From an uncultured Oscillospiraceae bacterium (GTDB taxonomy: Bacteria; Bacillota; Clostridia; Oscillospirales; Oscillospiraceae), in contig CAJUEC010000025.1 of assembly GCA_910585155.1 (NCBI GenBank), positions 1-34,284 of the forward strand: 34,284 bases of DNA. The letters run 5' to 3'. Made by a program: the position numbers and the translations under genes. The first letter of the stretch is position 1; every line of letters starts with the position of its first letter. Shown here in pieces: positions 33,163 to 34,284 of the stretch. A model generated the notes under the pieces. It was not told the origin of the DNA. It saw only the letters and a list, made by a program, of their open reading frames with translations, and searched no databases.

Positions 33163-33440
33163 TGGCATATGAAGGCGGCCTGTCCGCCCCCCACCATGTG
33201 GTGATTGAGGAGCGGAAAAGCCTCACGGTGTCCGGGGTGGAGGACGTGGAGCGGTTTGACGAGAGCACCATTGTGCTGTCCACCTCCAAGGGCACCATGG
33301 TGGTGACGGGGGAGAACCTGCACATCGAAAAGCTGTCCCTGGACGGCGGCGACCTGAAGGTGGAGGGGGACGTGGACGCCGTCAGCTACGAGGATGACGG
33401 CGGGAGCCGCGGCGGATTTTTCTCCCGGCTGCTGCGCTGA
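33162..33440 (+). CDS. yabP: Sporulation protein YabP
   Basis: The 92-residue protein matches YabP of the spore coat/cortex region: HHVVIEERKSLTVSGVEDVERFDESTIVLSTSKGTMVVTGENLHIEKLSLDGGDLKVEGDV spans the family domain. It is a mother-cell protein needed for spore development; its molecular role is not known. AAGGGAG lies eight bases before ATG 33162. A sigma-E-type promoter precedes it and yabQ follows after two bases, the order seen in endospore formers. Confidence 0.94.
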   Translation: MAYEGGLSAPHHVVIEERKSLTVSGVEDVERFDESTIVLSTSKGTMVVTGENLHIEKLSLDGGDLKVEGDVDAVSYEDDGGSRGGFFSRLLR

Positions 33441-33442
33441 GC

Positions 33443-34141
33443 ATGCACGTAGACACCATCGGTCAGGCGGCGGTCTTTGCCCAGGGCTTTCTGCTGGGCG
33501 CCGCCCTGGGCCTCCTTTACGACGGGATGCGCACCCTGCGCCGCACCCTGAGGCTGCCCGGGCTGGCCTTTGTCCTGGACCTGCTGTTCTGGCTGGGCGC
33601 GGCGGCGGCGCTGTTCGCCCTCACCCTCCTGTGGGACGACGGGCAGGTGCGCATCTACCACATCGCCGCGGTGTCTCTGGGGGGCGGAGCGTACTTCTTC
33701 ACCCTCAGCCGGCTGGTGCTGCCCGCGCTGCTCTGGCTGGCGGACCGGATCCGGGCGCTTTGGCGGCTGGTCACGGCCCCGGTCCGGCTGGCGGGCAGGG
33801 CCGGGAAAAAATTTTTGGAAAATCAAAAAAAGCTCTTCCAAAATTGGCTGGACTGGTATAAAATAAATATACTATACCGTTTCGTCAGAGACGGGAAGGA
33901 AGGAGCGGTACGGCATGAAGCTGAAGCGCGCAGGTGTGGCGACAAAAATTCTCGTACTGGTGCTGCTGGCCGCCGCCGCCGCCGCCGTGCTGTCCACTCA
34001 GGCCAGCCTGAAGGAGGCGCAGGCCAGCCGGGAGGCGCTCAGACACCAGGTTCAGCTCCAGCAGGAGGCCAACGCCGCGCTGGAGGACGGCATCGCCCGC
34101 AGCGGCGACCTGGAGTACCAGGCCGACATCGCCAGAAGTGA
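33443..34141 (+). CDS. yabQ: Spore cortex biosynthesis protein YabQ (C-terminus abnormal)
   Basis: The first 100 residues match YabQ: a short lead, GFLLGAALGLLYDGMRTLRR, then three or four hydrophobic segments up to about residue 105, followed by a basic tail (KKFLENQKKLFQNWLDWYK). The family is an inner membrane protein of the outer forespore membrane needed for cortex formation. Normal family members end soon after this tail, but here the frame runs on for about 75 residues of Arg/Gly-rich sequence that overlap the divIC-like gene in another frame. Both other frames have stops at 33859-33866. A lost stop or a frameshift near 33840-33910 is therefore likely. There is no good Shine-Dalgarno; coupling to yabP is expected. 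Confidence 0.85.
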   Translation: MHVDTIGQAAVFAQGFLLGAALGLLYDGMRTLRRTLRLPGLAFVLDLLFWLGAAAALFALTLLWDDGQVRIYHIAAVSLGGGAYFFTLSRLVLPALLWLADRIRALWRLVTAPVRLAGRAGKKFLENQKKLFQNWLDWYKINILYRFVRDGKEGAVRHEAEARRCGDKNSRTGAAGRRRRRRAVHSGQPEGGAGQPGGAQTPGSAPAGGQRRAGGRHRPQRRPGVPGRHRQK

Positions 34142-34193
34142 GCTGGGTCTGGCGGAACCGGGGGAGATCGAGTTCGTGGACTCCTCCAAGTAG
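33915..34193 (+). CDS. DivIC/FtsB-like septum formation initiator family protein
   Basis: The 92-residue protein has a short basic N-terminus, one membrane helix (about 10-28), a coiled coil (SLKEAQASREALRHQVQLQQEANAALEDGI) and a C-terminal AEPGEIEFVD segment, the layout of DivIC/FtsB division proteins that bridge FtsL and FtsQ/DivIB. In Bacillus, divIC follows yabP-yabQ, so the order supports the call. AAGGAAGGAG lies nine to ten bases before ATG 33915. An extended -10 TGGTATAAA (33856-33864) at the end of yabQ may give it its own vegetative promoter, which a division gene would need. Confidence 0.9.
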   Translation: MKLKRAGVATKILVLVLLAAAAAAVLSTQASLKEAQASREALRHQVQLQQEANAALEDGIARSGDLEYQADIARSELGLAEPGEIEFVDSSK

Positions 34194-34284
34194 AAGCGCG
34201 GAGAAGCGGACAGCGAGGGCGCTTGGAGTGGAGCGAGGCCGAGCGCAGGGCCGCAGGGCGGCCCGGAGACCAGGCCGAGTCGCA
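34193..34284 (+). repeat. Structured repeat, copy 3 (window edge)
   Basis: Matches copy 1 (28842-28933) along its whole 92 bases, with differences near the start and in the hairpin. The hairpin is kept as GGGCCGC/GCGGCCC (34248-34264) where copies 1 and 2 have GGGGCGC/GCGCCCC, so base four of each arm has changed in a compensating way. It begins at the last base of the divIC-like stop codon. Confidence 0.8.

Overview
The window is GC-rich, densely packed bacterial DNA. Strong Shine-Dalgarno sites, textbook sigma-A promoters and many intrinsic terminators point to a Firmicute. The right-end sporulation genes yabP and yabQ, read from a sigma-E-type promoter, point to an endospore-forming clostridium. 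High GC, a monomeric [FeFe] hydrogenase and a GH3/GtrA pair fit a high-GC Oscillospiraceae gut anaerobe of the Flavonifractor/Pseudoflavonifractor kind. The genus is an inference; no rRNA is present.

Layout. 1-3485 (minus): N-terminal part of an FtsX/MacB-like membrane protein, a small secreted Cys-rich protein behind a 23-bp palindrome, and a DUF2264 protein. 3842-6856 (plus): GH3 beta-glucosidase and a GtrA-like membrane protein. 6919-9636 (minus): ychF and a purine permease controlled by a purine riboswitch. 9968-11169 (plus): a purine-type phosphoribosyltransferase overlapping comF. 11232-16249 (minus): rpsU, a GNAT acetyltransferase, a non-coding structured block, leuS and an [FeFe] hydrogenase. 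16824-18865 (plus): a UgpC/MsmK-type ABC ATPase behind a long structured leader, then an AraC regulator. 18948-21517 (minus): lacI-type regulator and malQ. 21699-25701 (plus): hypB, a MITE-like element, a large multidomain Fe-S flavoprotein, and hypA. 25770-28463 (minus): tldD and tldE. 28658-31770 (plus): a tyrosine-rich leader peptide and terminator ahead of DAHP synthase, an MBL-fold hydrolase and prephenate dehydrogenase. 31796-34193 (plus): AI-2E transporter, yabP, yabQ and a DivIC/FtsB-like gene. A structured repeat family occurs near 28.9 kb (two copies) and at the right edge.

How genes work together. The riboswitch-controlled permease and the divergent phosphoribosyltransferase suggest purine uptake and salvage. 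GH3, the sugar ABC ATPase, MalQ and their AraC/LacI-type regulators suggest glycan use. HypA and HypB flank an Fe-S flavoprotein although no [NiFe] hydrogenase is present here. The aroF-MBL-tyrA cluster is preceded by what looks like a tyrosine-sensing attenuator: a consensus-like promoter, a 22-residue peptide with five Tyr codons, a hairpin starting inside those codons, and a strong terminator.

The most interesting observations are this tyrosine attenuator, the ABC-ATPase leader in which a basal helix could bring a distant Shine-Dalgarno to the start codon, the repeat family with a compensatory base-pair change, and the hypB/flavoprotein/hypA arrangement. All calls come from reading the sequence; no searches were run.
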